Of a stretch of DNA of 64,000 nucleotides, positions 1-10,294 are shown piece by piece (positions within the stretch are counted from its first letter, which is position 1; each line of letters opens with the position of its first letter). The position numbers and the translations under genes are program-made. The notes beneath the pieces are model-generated. The model was not told where the DNA came from. It was given only the letters and a program-made list of their open reading frames with translations, and searched no databases. This DNA comes from a virus. The DNA is taken from positions 1-64,000 of IMG/VR virus record IMGVR_UViG_3300022932_000014. The stretch is one strand, 5' to 3'.

Positions 1-1898
1 AATACCTGGGCTTGTTCTTCGGCTTCTTGACCTGTACCTAATCCTAATTCTTTAGCTAATTCGTCATTTTTAACAGCATTTATTTGACGTTGAAAATCAA
101 AAAAGCCTTCCTGTACGCTACTTATAGCTTGATTACGTTCTATGTGAGCTATGGCCGATTCCGCATCAGCTAGTAATTCTCCTGTTAAATCACCTCTTTG
201 TATTGCTTGTTGTTTTGATTCTTGAGAAGCCTGTATTTTATTATTTGCAATTACATTATTTATATGGTTATCTGCTGTAAATGCATTAGCGTAATCAACT
301 GTTCTTTGTGTTTCTTCTCTCTCAGCCGTAACATCTCCAAATTTAAATCTGGAATGCACTCCTGCACCTAATACCCCAACAATAGCTCCTACAAGTCCTT
401 CTGAAAGTCCCTCTTTTGTGCCATAAGTGTCTTGAAGTGCTTCTGTAAATGCATCAGCCACTCCATAAGTTGTTTTTGTTTTTTCGGGGTCAAAAGCATT
501 TAGCATGTATTTTTCGGCAGTTTGTGAAACAACTCTTTGTCCCATTTCTTCTTGTGCTTCTGGAATTGCTGCCCCTAATACTCCCCAAACTTTACCTGCT
601 ATTCTCTGTCCTTTAGTTGCCTCTAAAGCTTTATACAGTATTTTACCTTCTTCTGTAATTGTTTTATCAAATCCAATACCTAATAAGCTTCTTTTTAGAA
701 AGCTATTACCTACATTTGGATTCACTGTTTTTCCTATTAATGCATTTCCAAATTGGGCTAAATTAGAGGTTCCTACAATAATCATATTAGCTCCAAAAAC
801 ATAATTTCCTGTTGTAGTTAATTGGTCTTTGAAAGCAGAATATTCTTCAGGTGTCGGGTCAACTCCATTTACTTTTTGATAATTTTCAAGCCAGTCGTGT
901 TCTGTGGAATTCATATATTGGCGTGCTTCCATTCCAGCCTCATAACCTGCTGAACGTGTTGCTACCAAAGCTACATCCGCTATTTTTCTTATTTTATATG
1001 CATTTATAGAAGTAGTTTTATTTATCTCTCCTATCTTACCTAATACCTGATCACTTACTTTTCTACCTAACGCTGTAGTTTCTGCTTCTAGTAAGGCTGT
1101 AGATGATCCTTTAGACAATATTTTTGCCGCGTTTAAAGCTTCTAAAGTTTTTGCTTCCCCTCCAGCTCCTTTAATTGTCCACTTTGCTAATTTTGCTAAT
1201 TGACTTTCTTGAGCTAATAACCCTAATCCTCCTGTTGCAGCTGTCCATATTCCTTCTGAAATAAGTAAGCCCGCTGTAAATGATAATCCTCCAAATACTT
1301 TATCTGCCCAGAAATTAGTTGTAGCTACCTGACCAAATAAACTTGCATTATTTTCTTGTTCTGTATAATAATTTGGTAATTTATAGTCAAGTTTAACATT
1401 CAAATCATCAAGATAATTGTTGAAATCTGTATTATATGCTTCGGATAAACTTCCTTTAGATATCCCTTCAACTAAACTGTCAACGACTCCTAAAGTCCCT
1501 CCTAATACAGCAACACCTGTTTTACCAAGTAACTTACCAAATCCGTTTGTCCATTTTTCAGATGTTGTTTGTTGTTGCGCAAGCCTTTCTTGGTTATTTG
1601 TACCTGGTATAAAATTCTCATACCTTCCTATATATTCTCCATTAGAAAGAGGCGTGTAAGCTTCATTGTAAGACTCATTAGCATATCCCTTCAATGCTCT
1701 TGGTTCTTCTTTAAATTGAGAGCCAAATAAGGAAGGTGCTTGTGCAAAAGGGTTTGAAGATAAGTCAGGCTGAACTTCTTTTTTCCTTACATCTTGTGCA
1801 ATAAAAGTGGTAGGTGTAGTAATAACAGGAGCCACTGTTGCATCTGCTAGTAATTGAGTATCTATTGGATTATAACCTGCTGTAGTTGGTTCTGCCAT
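1..1898 (-). CDS. Large virion (cargo/ejected) protein, C-terminus beyond window
   Basis: An uninterrupted leftward reading frame of 632 codons starts at the ATG at 1898 (protein begins MAEPTTAGYNP) and leaves the window with no stop. It starts 4 bases after the stop of the 894-residue protein upstream, which argues for the same operon. The visible part is Ala/Gly-rich, with hydrophobic glycine-rich stretches around residues 140-160 and 205-235 and again near 540. These resemble internal proteins that cross or insert into membranes during DNA ejection. The C-terminal visible part is Gln/Glu-rich helix. In crAss-like phages the genes between the muzzle gene and the virion RNA polymerase encode large cargo proteins, and the position fits. 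No catalytic motif is visible. The function is inferred from size, composition and position only. Confidence 0.75.
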   Translation of the reverse strand, partial: MAEPTTAGYNPIDTQLLADATVAPVITTPTTFIAQDVRKKEVQPDLSSNPFAQAPSLFGSQFKEEPRALKGYANESYNEAYTPLSNGEYIGRYENFIPGTNNQERLAQQQTTSEKWTNGFGKLLGKTGVAVLGGTLGVVDSLVEGISKGSLSEAYNTDFNNYLDDLNVKLDYKLPNYYTEQENNASLFGQVATTNFWADKVFGGLSFTAGLLISEGIWTAATGGLGLLAQESQLAKLAKWTIKGAGGEAKTLEALNAAKILSKGSSTALLEAETTALGRKVSDQVLGKIGEINKTTSINAYKIRKIADVALVATRSAGYEAGMEARQYMNSTEHDWLENYQKVNGVDPTPEEYSAFKDQLTTTGNYVFGANMIIVGTSNLAQFGNALIGKTVNPNVGNSFLKRSLLGIGFDKTITEEGKILYKALEATKGQRIAGKVWGVLGAAIPEAQEEMGQRVVSQTAEKYMLNAFDPEKTKTTYGVADAFTEALQDTYGTKEGLSEGLVGAIVGVLGAGVHSRFKFGDVTAEREETQRTVDYANAFTADNHINNVIANNKIQASQESKQQAIQRGDLTGELLADAESAIAHIERNQAISSVQEGFFDFQRQINAVKNDELAKELGLGTGQEAEEQAQV

Positions 1899-1902
1899 GT
1901 GC

Positions 1903-4587
1903 TTATTTTAGTCTGTTTAAAACTGTGTCTATTTCTTTAGGGTTTTGTTGTAGGTATTCTAGTACTGCTTCTCCCACTAATATTTGTGGATATTGTTTAA
2001 TAAATAAAAGAAGTTGTTTATCCATTACTTGTTTACCTGTCTCTGTTTCACTTAGAAGTAATGGCGCTCCTCCTTTTTTAAGAGATACAGAAGTTGTCCA
2101 TTGTCCTTGAACTGGAGTAGCGCTAACGGTAAATTTATTGTAAGCATCTTTTGACATTAGTGCTGTTAAAGCTTCAATTTTTTCTGCGGGAATTAACGCT
2201 TGTAATTTTTGTTTATAAACTTGATCTGTTGTTGGTTGAGTTAAAAAATAACTTGGATTAACTTTAGAACCCATTTGAAAATTCGCTCCTAATGTACCTG
2301 AAATAAAATTACTTGCTTTGTTTAAAGCTGATTTTTGTTGTATATCTAAAAATTGAATATTTTCATTATTTATAGGAGTTGTATAATTACCTGCTGTAAC
2401 TTGTCTTGATTGCGCTTCATTTAAAGCCTGTGCATTTAAAACATTATATAAATCATCTCCTCTTTTAACTGTGTATGTTCTGGCACTTCCGAATATTCCT
2501 TTGACACCCTCTTTTAGACCTGATTGTATAACTTCAAAACTTCCATCATCCGTTCTTCTAAAACTAAGTCCTTTTTTAGGATCAAAAGCTACTTCTCCCT
2601 CCATTTGAGGAATTGCATTAATTATCTGTTCTTTTACTTTATCATTAGTAACTGTTGCTAACTTATTTGTTGTTACAATTCCTTTTCCTTTATCGGCCAC
2701 TATTTTATTTCTTCCTGACAAAGAGTCTTCTCTTAAACTGACAGATCCGAATGGATTTAAAGTTGTTCTCACTCCCGCTCTATCTGCTAGGGTCTCTAAG
2801 CCATTTAATACATTTTCAAAAACTGGTATTTTTGTAGGATCTGCCAATAATGTTTTTTGAAGATTATCCCACCCTCCGTTTTTATTTACAAAGTCTTGTG
2901 CTTGCCTTACTTCAGGAGAATCTGCTGTTTTACTCATTATAGGTATACCATAAGCCCCTGTTGTCTCCACTCTTCCTAAAGAATTTAGTTTTTGTCTAAG
3001 AGAGCTTACATATTTTGCAGGATCTTGTTTGAACACATTTACTGTTTGTGTATTAGATTCTTTTAAAACTGAGGCCATGTCGTTTCTTCTAACATAAGCT
3101 TCTAAAATTTGAGAATACTGTTCTGGAAATAAGTTAGATAAACCTGATTTGCTAAATGCTGTCTTTGCGGCAGTTGCTGGAGCATATCCGCTCTTTATAG
3201 CTTCTGCATAATTTGCTTGATATGATTTTTTAGTATTATCATCTATTCCTCCTCCTTGTAGTGTATTATTCGCCAAAGAAACAATTCCAACACTTTCTGT
3301 AGCGAAATCTTTTACTAATGTGGTATATGGATTAGTTTCATCTACATTTTCCACAGGTAAGTTTGAAAGAGAAACTCCTGTACCTGATCCAACTGCACCT
3401 ACGGCTTCTTTATTTATTTCTTGTTGTAGTTTTGTCATTTCTAAAGAATGCTTTTGTACAGCTCTTGATTCGGCAGAATACTTAAGTTCTAAATCTTTAG
3501 CATCATAAAAAGCAGCATCCGTATCATAAGTAACAGAGGTTTTAGCTCCTGCCATTTTTGCAAAAGTAGTTTTCCAATTTGTAGTTTCTAAAAATCCCCC
3601 TATTGAAGCGGAATTGTTAGGGTCAATACTTTTAAAACTTTGTAAATATTGTGATTTTCTATCTTCTTCTGCTGTTTTATTTCTAAATGCTTGGTTTCTT
3701 TGTTCCTGTGTTAAGTTTTTATTATTGTAATCTACATTATACTTTTCAATATTTGCATTTAAGTTTTCTTCTACATTTTTTGTATATGATTTAAATGCTT
3801 CTTGAGCAACTGCTAATCCATTTTCTCCTTGGTATTTAGCCCAACCATTTATCTGTAATTGTTTTCCTTCTTGTGGGGATAGTATTTGAGGCATGTAAGC
3901 CAATATCTCAGATTCTGTAAGTCCTTTAACAGAAGTTGTTTTTGTTCTTCTTACGCCATCACTATCAGTAAACGGAATTTCAACTGTTTCTTCTCCTTTT
4001 AGCTCTTTAAATGCCTTTGCTTTTTCTAAGGCCGATTTATTTACATCAATGTAGTTTGTATATTGAAGCGCTCCAATTTTATCAACCTTATTACCCTGAG
4101 CATCTCTACCTTGAAGATAGTTAGCAATTCCTGCTTGCTCTTGAGCAAATGCATAATTTACATCAGAATAACTGCCATCATTCTTTTCTCTTTTTTTCTT
4201 TATTTCCGTGTCAAAATTACGAATAGACTGTGAAATACCAATTTGATCTAAAGTATAATCATCAATGGCCATATTGGTATAAGCATTGATTTTATTTGTT
4301 AGTCCACTTTTTGCCCAATTTATTTTACCACTTTTATTTACTTCATCAATAAGTCCTTGGACATTTTGAGCGAATCTATCTTTGTCTTCTTGTCGCAATA
4401 ATAGATTTTCCTGCACTTTTAATTGAGCAAGATTATTATTATACTTTTGTAATCCGTTATCATACTTACCCTGATTAACAGAAAGTGCCTGATTAAGTAA
4501 ATTTAGATTTATTGGACTTTGATATTCTTGTGGAGTATCAGGAGTGGATAAATAAGATGCCATATATTGTTGTTTATTAAAACGCAA
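1903..4587 (-). CDS. Large virion-associated protein, 894 aa
   Basis: This is an 894-residue, mostly helical, Gln/Asn/Lys-rich protein with no recognised enzyme motif. The N-terminus (MRFNKQQYMASYLSTPDTPQ) is followed by long charged helices with coiled-coil character at roughly residues 30-320. It lies between two other very large proteins in the block that encodes cargo or ejection proteins in crAss-like phages, so it is probably packaged in the capsid and ejected. It has its own promoter: a TTTG at 4647-4650 (minus strand) lies 20 bases from a degenerate -7 element at 4619-4626. The transcript would therefore have a leader of about 25 nt. The gene is certain from its length; the role is inferred from context. 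Confidence 0.8.
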   Translation of the reverse strand: MRFNKQQYMASYLSTPDTPQEYQSPINLNLLNQALSVNQGKYDNGLQKYNNNLAQLKVQENLLLRQEDKDRFAQNVQGLIDEVNKSGKINWAKSGLTNKINAYTNMAIDDYTLDQIGISQSIRNFDTEIKKKREKNDGSYSDVNYAFAQEQAGIANYLQGRDAQGNKVDKIGALQYTNYIDVNKSALEKAKAFKELKGEETVEIPFTDSDGVRRTKTTSVKGLTESEILAYMPQILSPQEGKQLQINGWAKYQGENGLAVAQEAFKSYTKNVEENLNANIEKYNVDYNNKNLTQEQRNQAFRNKTAEEDRKSQYLQSFKSIDPNNSASIGGFLETTNWKTTFAKMAGAKTSVTYDTDAAFYDAKDLELKYSAESRAVQKHSLEMTKLQQEINKEAVGAVGSGTGVSLSNLPVENVDETNPYTTLVKDFATESVGIVSLANNTLQGGGIDDNTKKSYQANYAEAIKSGYAPATAAKTAFSKSGLSNLFPEQYSQILEAYVRRNDMASVLKESNTQTVNVFKQDPAKYVSSLRQKLNSLGRVETTGAYGIPIMSKTADSPEVRQAQDFVNKNGGWDNLQKTLLADPTKIPVFENVLNGLETLADRAGVRTTLNPFGSVSLREDSLSGRNKIVADKGKGIVTTNKLATVTNDKVKEQIINAIPQMEGEVAFDPKKGLSFRRTDDGSFEVIQSGLKEGVKGIFGSARTYTVKRGDDLYNVLNAQALNEAQSRQVTAGNYTTPINNENIQFLDIQQKSALNKASNFISGTLGANFQMGSKVNPSYFLTQPTTDQVYKQKLQALIPAEKIEALTALMSKDAYNKFTVSATPVQGQWTTSVSLKKGGAPLLLSETETGKQVMDKQLLLFIKQYPQILVGEAVLEYLQQNPKEIDTVLNRLK

Positions 4588-4618
4588 AATCCCACCCTAT
4601 TTATATAAGATGGAATTG

Positions 4619-4650
4619 CGAAATTACGTTATTTATTTGAGATTTGCAAA
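4619..4650 (-). promoter_or_regulatory. Promoter of the 894-aa cargo gene
   Basis: Minus-strand TTTG (4647-4650), 20 bases, TAATTTCG (4619-4626). The -7 element is degenerate, but the spacing matches the other promoters. Confidence 0.55.
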
Positions 4651-4672
4651 TTAATTATTTTTTGCACTACGT

Positions 4673-7600
4673 TTAAGTTCTTTGAGCGCCTCCAAAACGT
4701 TTCTTTTTAGCTTGGACATTGAATTTTTGTAAAGTTTTCTTTGCATCTAATAATCTTTGATACTCGTCTTGTGGACTTGCGCTGTAATTAGTAGCTAAAT
4801 CTAAATTAGTCATAGCAACTCCATCAGGTGTATACCTAGCATTGTCATACATGGAGTTTATTAGGTTTACAGAGTTTACAGTGTTATAATTACCTAAATT
4901 TACTTTTTGAGCAGTATTATAATAATTTCTAAGATTCTGTTGAGTTATTGCATCAGCTTTTAATATTCTACCTTCATAACTTAATAAATCACTAGCTCTT
5001 GCGTCTTCCTCTCTGGCTTGTATTTGTGCATTTGCTGCATTGGCCTGAAATGTAGAGGCTTGATTTTGTCCTGCGACTTGACCCATTACATTATTTAATT
5101 GAGCTTGTGTATTAGCCTGTACTTGTGCTATTGCCGAGGCTCTTTGCGCGTCTGGCAAACTATTTAAACTCTCTATTGTTGAAGCTTCTTGCCTTCTAAT
5201 TTCATTAACTTGTGCATCAGGTGAAACTAATGGTGCTTCAATTCTATCATATCTCCTATTTATTTTTAGAGCCCCTTGTAAACTATCTGGCAATAAAGGA
5301 CTTTGATCAGGTAAATTTAGTAATCCCAGTGTATTTATTTCCTGATTATTTGCTGTAAATGATGGAAGTTTATTGGTTGGAGAAGGTTTGGTTGCCAGAG
5401 GTCTTGAATCAGGTGTTACTTCTGCAATTCCATAATCAGCTGATGTATCTCCAATAAGACCTTCAATGTTATCTAAATTTTTAATACTAGGAGCAGAAAG
5501 TTTAGCTCTTAAAGGTGAGTTTTTTAGTTGTTTAACTGTTAATATTCCATTGTCGGCCAATAACTGTTTTTCTTCTGGTGTTACTAAGTTAATTTGCATT
5601 GAATATCTTCCAGAAGTAAAATTACCTAATTTTTCATCATACCCTCTAATAGCTCTAGACTGATCTGTTTCTCCTGTTGTATCTGGTAAAAAAGTCTCTT
5701 CTGTTAAATATCTTTGAGCTTCTTTAACTGCATCTGAATTAAAGTTATTAGGGTTATTTATAATAGTTTGAGCTGAGTCTTTCATATTCTCATCTATCAA
5801 TCTTTGCACATTCCCTACAATTTCAGATTGTTTGTTTAAAGGTACATTCCCTTTTAACTTTACATTCCCTTTTGAGTCAACTGTTATCAATTGTTTAAAT
5901 CCAGGATCAGAATTAATAATATTTGGAAAATTATTATACAGATTTTGAAGAGCTTCTTGTGACTTAACTACTCCATATGCCTCTTGATTAGCTGATTGTT
6001 GTTCTCTAATATTTTTACTGTAAGGATTTAAGTTACTAGTTACATTGGCTGTTCTATTTCCTCCGTTTTGAAATTCATAAAGTAATTCTTTTACTTTTTC
6101 TTGTGGAAGACTATATTTTTTAGAATATTCTATAATCATATCTCCATTATAAAGGCCTCCATTTTGCATAATGGGTTTTGTAATTTCCTCTGCATTATGA
6201 CCTACTTTAGAATCTTCTTGTAAATTAAATACTTCATCAAAAAAGCTTTTACGTGCTTCTATTATAGGTAATTTCTCTTGCTCTAATTCTTGAAATTCTT
6301 CAGTTAGGAAATTTACGTTAATTCTAATTGTATCTTCTAAGTTTGGATTATGTAATAATTTATCTGCTTGTTTTTGAAGTTTTGAGGCTATGTCCTCTTG
6401 TTCTTTAATAATTTTATCAAGCCCTGTTTTTCTGTTGAATTTGTCAATTACATCTGCATAAGTGTTTGTAGACTTAACCCCTAAATCATATTCTTCATTA
6501 AATTTTTTAGCGCCGTCTTTACCTATTTTTAAATGGTCGGAAATAATTTGAGAGTCTTCTGGTAATTGTTCTGCTGTAAGTTCAATACCTCCTTTTTCAT
6601 GAGTAGCCCCTAATGCTTTTTGAATTGTCCCATCAGGTTTTTTTATGTACTCATCTTTTTCTATTTCGGCAACTTTTTCTCCTTCTGGAGTTTCAGCTAC
6701 ATATTCCCCTGTTGCTACCTTATTTTCGTCTTTTTTTTTTAATCTTCCCCCGTCTTTCATAAATGCTTGAGGCTCTTGAACAGGCGGTGCTTGTCCTTGT
6801 TGTAAGGTAGAAACCATTTCTTGAAGAGCAGCTTGCTGTTGGTCTGGTGGTAATTGTTGTAGTTCAGCCATTATTGCTTGTGGGTCTTGGCCTGTAGATT
6901 CTGCAAAAGCTATTACAATATCTTCTGGACTAGGGGTTGATTGCTGCCCGCCTTCCTGAAAATATCCACCTATTTGTAAAGACTGAGTTGCAGGTACAGA
7001 AGCTTGTCTTGCTTTCTGTTGATACTCATTTAAAATATTTTGTCTTCTATTGGCCGTACCTAATCCTGAAACAAGATTTCTTCCTAATCCTGTTGCTAAT
7101 TTAGTTGCTGAGACTCCGATATCAAAAGCATTTCCTGTTCCGATACCTTGGCCTAATTTATAAGCTGCGCTAGGAATATCGAAGCCTCCATATGGGTTAA
7201 AATAAGAAAAATTTTCTGTTACATTTGGTGTTTGAGTAGGCGTTTGTAGTGGGTTTCCATTCATGTCGTATTGATCTCTTTGATCTACAACACCATCTCC
7301 ATTATTATCCCCTTGAATATACTCTGATCCTGTATCTTGGACTCCATAAGTATTAGGAGCTGTAATTTGAGGTGGAGTAGAATATGGTGATAGTTCATTA
7401 GGATTGTAGGTAAATCCATTATTTGTAGTATTTGGTAGAGTATATTGTTGAGCTAATTGATTAGAGTAAGTACCAAATTCATTGGTGTCAAACTGATTTG
7501 TTGTTGGTGGTTGCAGTGTTATTGGTTGTGGAGTATACCCTATATTACTAGGCGCTGTAAAATTTCCTCCTATTTGTTTGTTTTTTTGATTCCACATTGA

Positions 7601-7729
7601 ATAAGCAATGGCAATTGCCTGATCTTGTTTATAACCTTCATCTGAAAGTGTTTTTATCTTGTCAGAAATCCATTCCTGTTTAGAATTACCACCATCTTTA
7701 TATCTATTATTTTTTATTCTTCTTTCCAT
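4673..7729 (-). CDS. Large virion-associated protein with EF-hand-like loop and repeated GG motifs, 1018 aa
   Basis: The N-terminal helix pair (about residues 20-50, EGYKQDQAIAIAYS) is a module I recognise from crAss-type structural proteins. Residues 141-152 form a dockerin/EF-hand-type calcium loop (DNNGDGVVDQRD). A Gln-rich stretch follows at about 270-320. A central beta-rich module with THEKGG (near residue 380) resembles a domain common in large Bacteroidota-phage virion proteins. The rest is helical and Gln/Asn-rich. Short motifs of the form Q-x-G-G or K-D-G-G recur (IGG, QEGG, KDGG, QNGG twice, and FGG near the C-terminus) and may mark processing sites. The stop directly precedes the 85-base promoter gap, and the start abuts the lysozyme/peptidase gene. 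A cargo or ejection protein is the most likely role. Confidence 0.75.
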   Translation of the reverse strand: MERRIKNNRYKDGGNSKQEWISDKIKTLSDEGYKQDQAIAIAYSMWNQKNKQIGGNFTAPSNIGYTPQPITLQPPTTNQFDTNEFGTYSNQLAQQYTLPNTTNNGFTYNPNELSPYSTPPQITAPNTYGVQDTGSEYIQGDNNGDGVVDQRDQYDMNGNPLQTPTQTPNVTENFSYFNPYGGFDIPSAAYKLGQGIGTGNAFDIGVSATKLATGLGRNLVSGLGTANRRQNILNEYQQKARQASVPATQSLQIGGYFQEGGQQSTPSPEDIVIAFAESTGQDPQAIMAELQQLPPDQQQAALQEMVSTLQQGQAPPVQEPQAFMKDGGRLKKKDENKVATGEYVAETPEGEKVAEIEKDEYIKKPDGTIQKALGATHEKGGIELTAEQLPEDSQIISDHLKIGKDGAKKFNEEYDLGVKSTNTYADVIDKFNRKTGLDKIIKEQEDIASKLQKQADKLLHNPNLEDTIRINVNFLTEEFQELEQEKLPIIEARKSFFDEVFNLQEDSKVGHNAEEITKPIMQNGGLYNGDMIIEYSKKYSLPQEKVKELLYEFQNGGNRTANVTSNLNPYSKNIREQQSANQEAYGVVKSQEALQNLYNNFPNIINSDPGFKQLITVDSKGNVKLKGNVPLNKQSEIVGNVQRLIDENMKDSAQTIINNPNNFNSDAVKEAQRYLTEETFLPDTTGETDQSRAIRGYDEKLGNFTSGRYSMQINLVTPEEKQLLADNGILTVKQLKNSPLRAKLSAPSIKNLDNIEGLIGDTSADYGIAEVTPDSRPLATKPSPTNKLPSFTANNQEINTLGLLNLPDQSPLLPDSLQGALKINRRYDRIEAPLVSPDAQVNEIRRQEASTIESLNSLPDAQRASAIAQVQANTQAQLNNVMGQVAGQNQASTFQANAANAQIQAREEDARASDLLSYEGRILKADAITQQNLRNYYNTAQKVNLGNYNTVNSVNLINSMYDNARYTPDGVAMTNLDLATNYSASPQDEYQRLLDAKKTLQKFNVQAKKKRFGGAQRT

Positions 7730-10294
7730 TTATGAAAATCTTTTATTTTTAGTTCTTTTTAACTGTGGGGTTTCGTGTATTACTTTACCTTTGAATTGAT
7801 ACTCTTGATTAGGATACATCATTTGTTGATTTCCATATTCATCTACACCCAAAATAGGGTAATTGACATTTTTCATCGTAATTAATCCTGAATCAGTTGG
7901 GACAATAACTTCTTGTTGAGGATAATCATAAACACCATTCGGGCTTATAGGAATATTCCCACCATTTTGTGCGTAAACAGCACTAGTTTCTTGGTTGTTT
8001 TGAGCTATTGTATTTATGGCTTTTACTATTTTATCATCATCATAAGCCTTGTAAAATATCTCTTCATCTAGGCCTTTTTCTTTGACCATTTGTTGAAGTT
8101 GTTTTATATCTACTTTTTGTCCTGGTTTTAAACCTAAGTTTTGTCTAAACATGTGAAAATTACCATATGTTTCTTCAGGATGTGATAAGTACTCTCTATC
8201 TCTTTTAAATGTCCCTTTCTGTTGGTTATTTACATCTCCTAAAACTCTTTGTAGCGCTGGTGCAACTACAGCATCTATATTGGAGGCATGGCTAAGTTCA
8301 TGACCTAAAACACTTCTCATATTAGGCGCTTTAGAATATGGAGTGGATTCTCTTTGTCTTTGATATAGTATCTCTCCTGTTTTTTCATTTGTACCTCTAT
8401 TACTAGTTTGCTGAAAATATGGACTAGTATACAAAGCGTCTGCTCCTATTTTAGACAAGTATCCAATATCTTCATTAGTTTCCGCCTCTCTTATTGGAGT
8501 TCTTAACCCTTTACCAATAAAATCTTGAAGCCTATTAGCATCTAAACCTGTGTTCTTAGAAAATTTTTCTTTAGTGGCTGGATCAGAATACCAATTAATA
8601 AAATCTTGAGAAGCTTGTTGCTCAACTAATTTATCTCTCTTTAGGGGTTTATCTGTAGGTTTTACTGTTCTTACATAATTTGTTTCTCCTTGGTTTAAGG
8701 AACTGTTTATTTTAATTACATCAGATAATTTTCTTTTATCGTTATTATCCTCTATTAAAACTTTAGGTATAATGTTAACCAGCCCTGTTTGTCCAAATAC
8801 TGATGACAGAGCTCCTCCATTTTGTCCATAAATTAAATTATTATCTTCATTTTGCGCTACATTATTCATTAAATATATAATAGCTTCGTCTGAATAAACA
8901 CTTTGTAATCTATCTTTAGTGGCAGATTTTTTAGTTCTTTTAAACATCTCTGGAGTAAAATCTTGCTTTCCTGCATCATAAACACCTTCTCTTTTAAGTA
9001 GGTATCTGAACGCATCTAAATCTGCTTTGTTTTCTCCTGGAATTAAATCATGTTCAGGGATATTTTTATCTTTTTTATGATAATTAGTAAGCCTTCTTAT
9101 ATCTGTCTTATTAAACCTGTCTTCTGGAAATAAACTAGTAGTGGCATGTGATCTCTCGTGAGTCTCTATTTCCTCAGATGTTGGTTGAGTTGCATTTGGA
9201 TAAACATCTCTATGAGTATCAATATTATATTTAGAATCTAATTGTATTTTCTTTGTAAATGGACTGTAATAACTGCCTCTTTCACCTTCTTCTTGTTTTT
9301 TACCTAATAATGACTGTATTACATTTGGTGCTGGTGGAGCTTTATATGGAAAAACTTCAGGGTTTGTTCCTACTAATCTTCTTTTTATTTCACCCTCAAC
9401 ATCTTCATAACCGCTATTTTTTAAACGTTCTCTATATTTAGGCGAGTTAAGGTATTCTAGAGTGAATTGCTTTGGTGTTATTGGATTAGCGTTATTCATA
9501 GGAAGATCATAAATACCTCCTCTTTGAAAGTATTGCTCTTGATTATAGATATCTTCTTGTTGTACTTGGTTAGGATCAACATACTGTACTTGGGAAGCTA
9601 CTAATAAATCTTGTATGAATCTTTGTTGATTAATTTGTTCTTGCTGTTTACTGTTTAACTCTTCTTTGGCCTTTTTTACGGCTTCTGTTTCATTTTCTGG
9701 CGCTAAGGTAGGTATATCTATAATGGAAACCAAATTACTTACTTCTGGTGTGTATGTAATAGGTATTTCATTAGTAGGTGGCGTATAACTGTCTATTGCT
9801 CTTTGTGCTGTTCCTTTTAAAAACTGTTGTTGGTCTAACTCTGTGAGGGAACTGCCTGATAATTTTTTATAAGTGTTTAATACTAAGTTTTGTCTTTTAG
9901 TATCAGCATGAAATTTTACTTTTGGCCTCTCATAATCATCTGATACAATTCTACCTGTATTATAAACACCTTGCGCTGTTCTTAACTTATCTCCTGCTTT
10001 TTTATGAGTATTATTTAATTCCCAATTTACAAAATCTAATTGGTTGTCTAAATCTGTCCAATTTGATCCGTATTTATTTTGTAAGGCCTCTAATCTTCCA
10101 CTGTGCCACTGCGCGATACCTTTTGATCCTTTTGTATCCGCTGTTCCTAATATAGTAGTATTCAGATTACTTTCTCTTATCAAATTACCCACAATACCTG
10201 CTGCTTGGTCAGGAGTCCATCCATAACTAAGCATTTTCTTATAGGCGTATTCTTCTTTGTTTTGTTGCTTTATTTTATCTTTTATTAGCACCAT
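7730..10294 (-). CDS. Virion polyprotein: tail-lysozyme domain plus two HExxH metallopeptidase-like domains
   Basis: Residues 15-150 match the phage tail lysozyme type, with GWTPDQAAGIVGNLIRES and the likely catalytic Glu41, then GIAQWH at 59-64. This domain would open peptidoglycan during DNA entry. Two later regions each hold a zinc-peptidase HExxH signature, at 379-383 (HERSH) and 665-669 (HELSH). Short QxGG motifs sit at 257-260, 491-494 and 776-779, each at the boundary between these regions, so the protein looks like a chain of units that may be cut apart. The start overlaps the stop of the upstream homing endonuclease by one base, and the next gene begins at once, so translation is coupled. 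I see the peptidase motifs directly; zinc binding and activity are inferred, and third ligands were not assigned. Confidence 0.8.
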   Translation of the reverse strand: MVLIKDKIKQQNKEEYAYKKMLSYGWTPDQAAGIVGNLIRESNLNTTILGTADTKGSKGIAQWHSGRLEALQNKYGSNWTDLDNQLDFVNWELNNTHKKAGDKLRTAQGVYNTGRIVSDDYERPKVKFHADTKRQNLVLNTYKKLSGSSLTELDQQQFLKGTAQRAIDSYTPPTNEIPITYTPEVSNLVSIIDIPTLAPENETEAVKKAKEELNSKQQEQINQQRFIQDLLVASQVQYVDPNQVQQEDIYNQEQYFQRGGIYDLPMNNANPITPKQFTLEYLNSPKYRERLKNSGYEDVEGEIKRRLVGTNPEVFPYKAPPAPNVIQSLLGKKQEEGERGSYYSPFTKKIQLDSKYNIDTHRDVYPNATQPTSEEIETHERSHATTSLFPEDRFNKTDIRRLTNYHKKDKNIPEHDLIPGENKADLDAFRYLLKREGVYDAGKQDFTPEMFKRTKKSATKDRLQSVYSDEAIIYLMNNVAQNEDNNLIYGQNGGALSSVFGQTGLVNIIPKVLIEDNNDKRKLSDVIKINSSLNQGETNYVRTVKPTDKPLKRDKLVEQQASQDFINWYSDPATKEKFSKNTGLDANRLQDFIGKGLRTPIREAETNEDIGYLSKIGADALYTSPYFQQTSNRGTNEKTGEILYQRQRESTPYSKAPNMRSVLGHELSHASNIDAVVAPALQRVLGDVNNQQKGTFKRDREYLSHPEETYGNFHMFRQNLGLKPGQKVDIKQLQQMVKEKGLDEEIFYKAYDDDKIVKAINTIAQNNQETSAVYAQNGGNIPISPNGVYDYPQQEVIVPTDSGLITMKNVNYPILGVDEYGNQQMMYPNQEYQFKGKVIHETPQLKRTKNKRFS

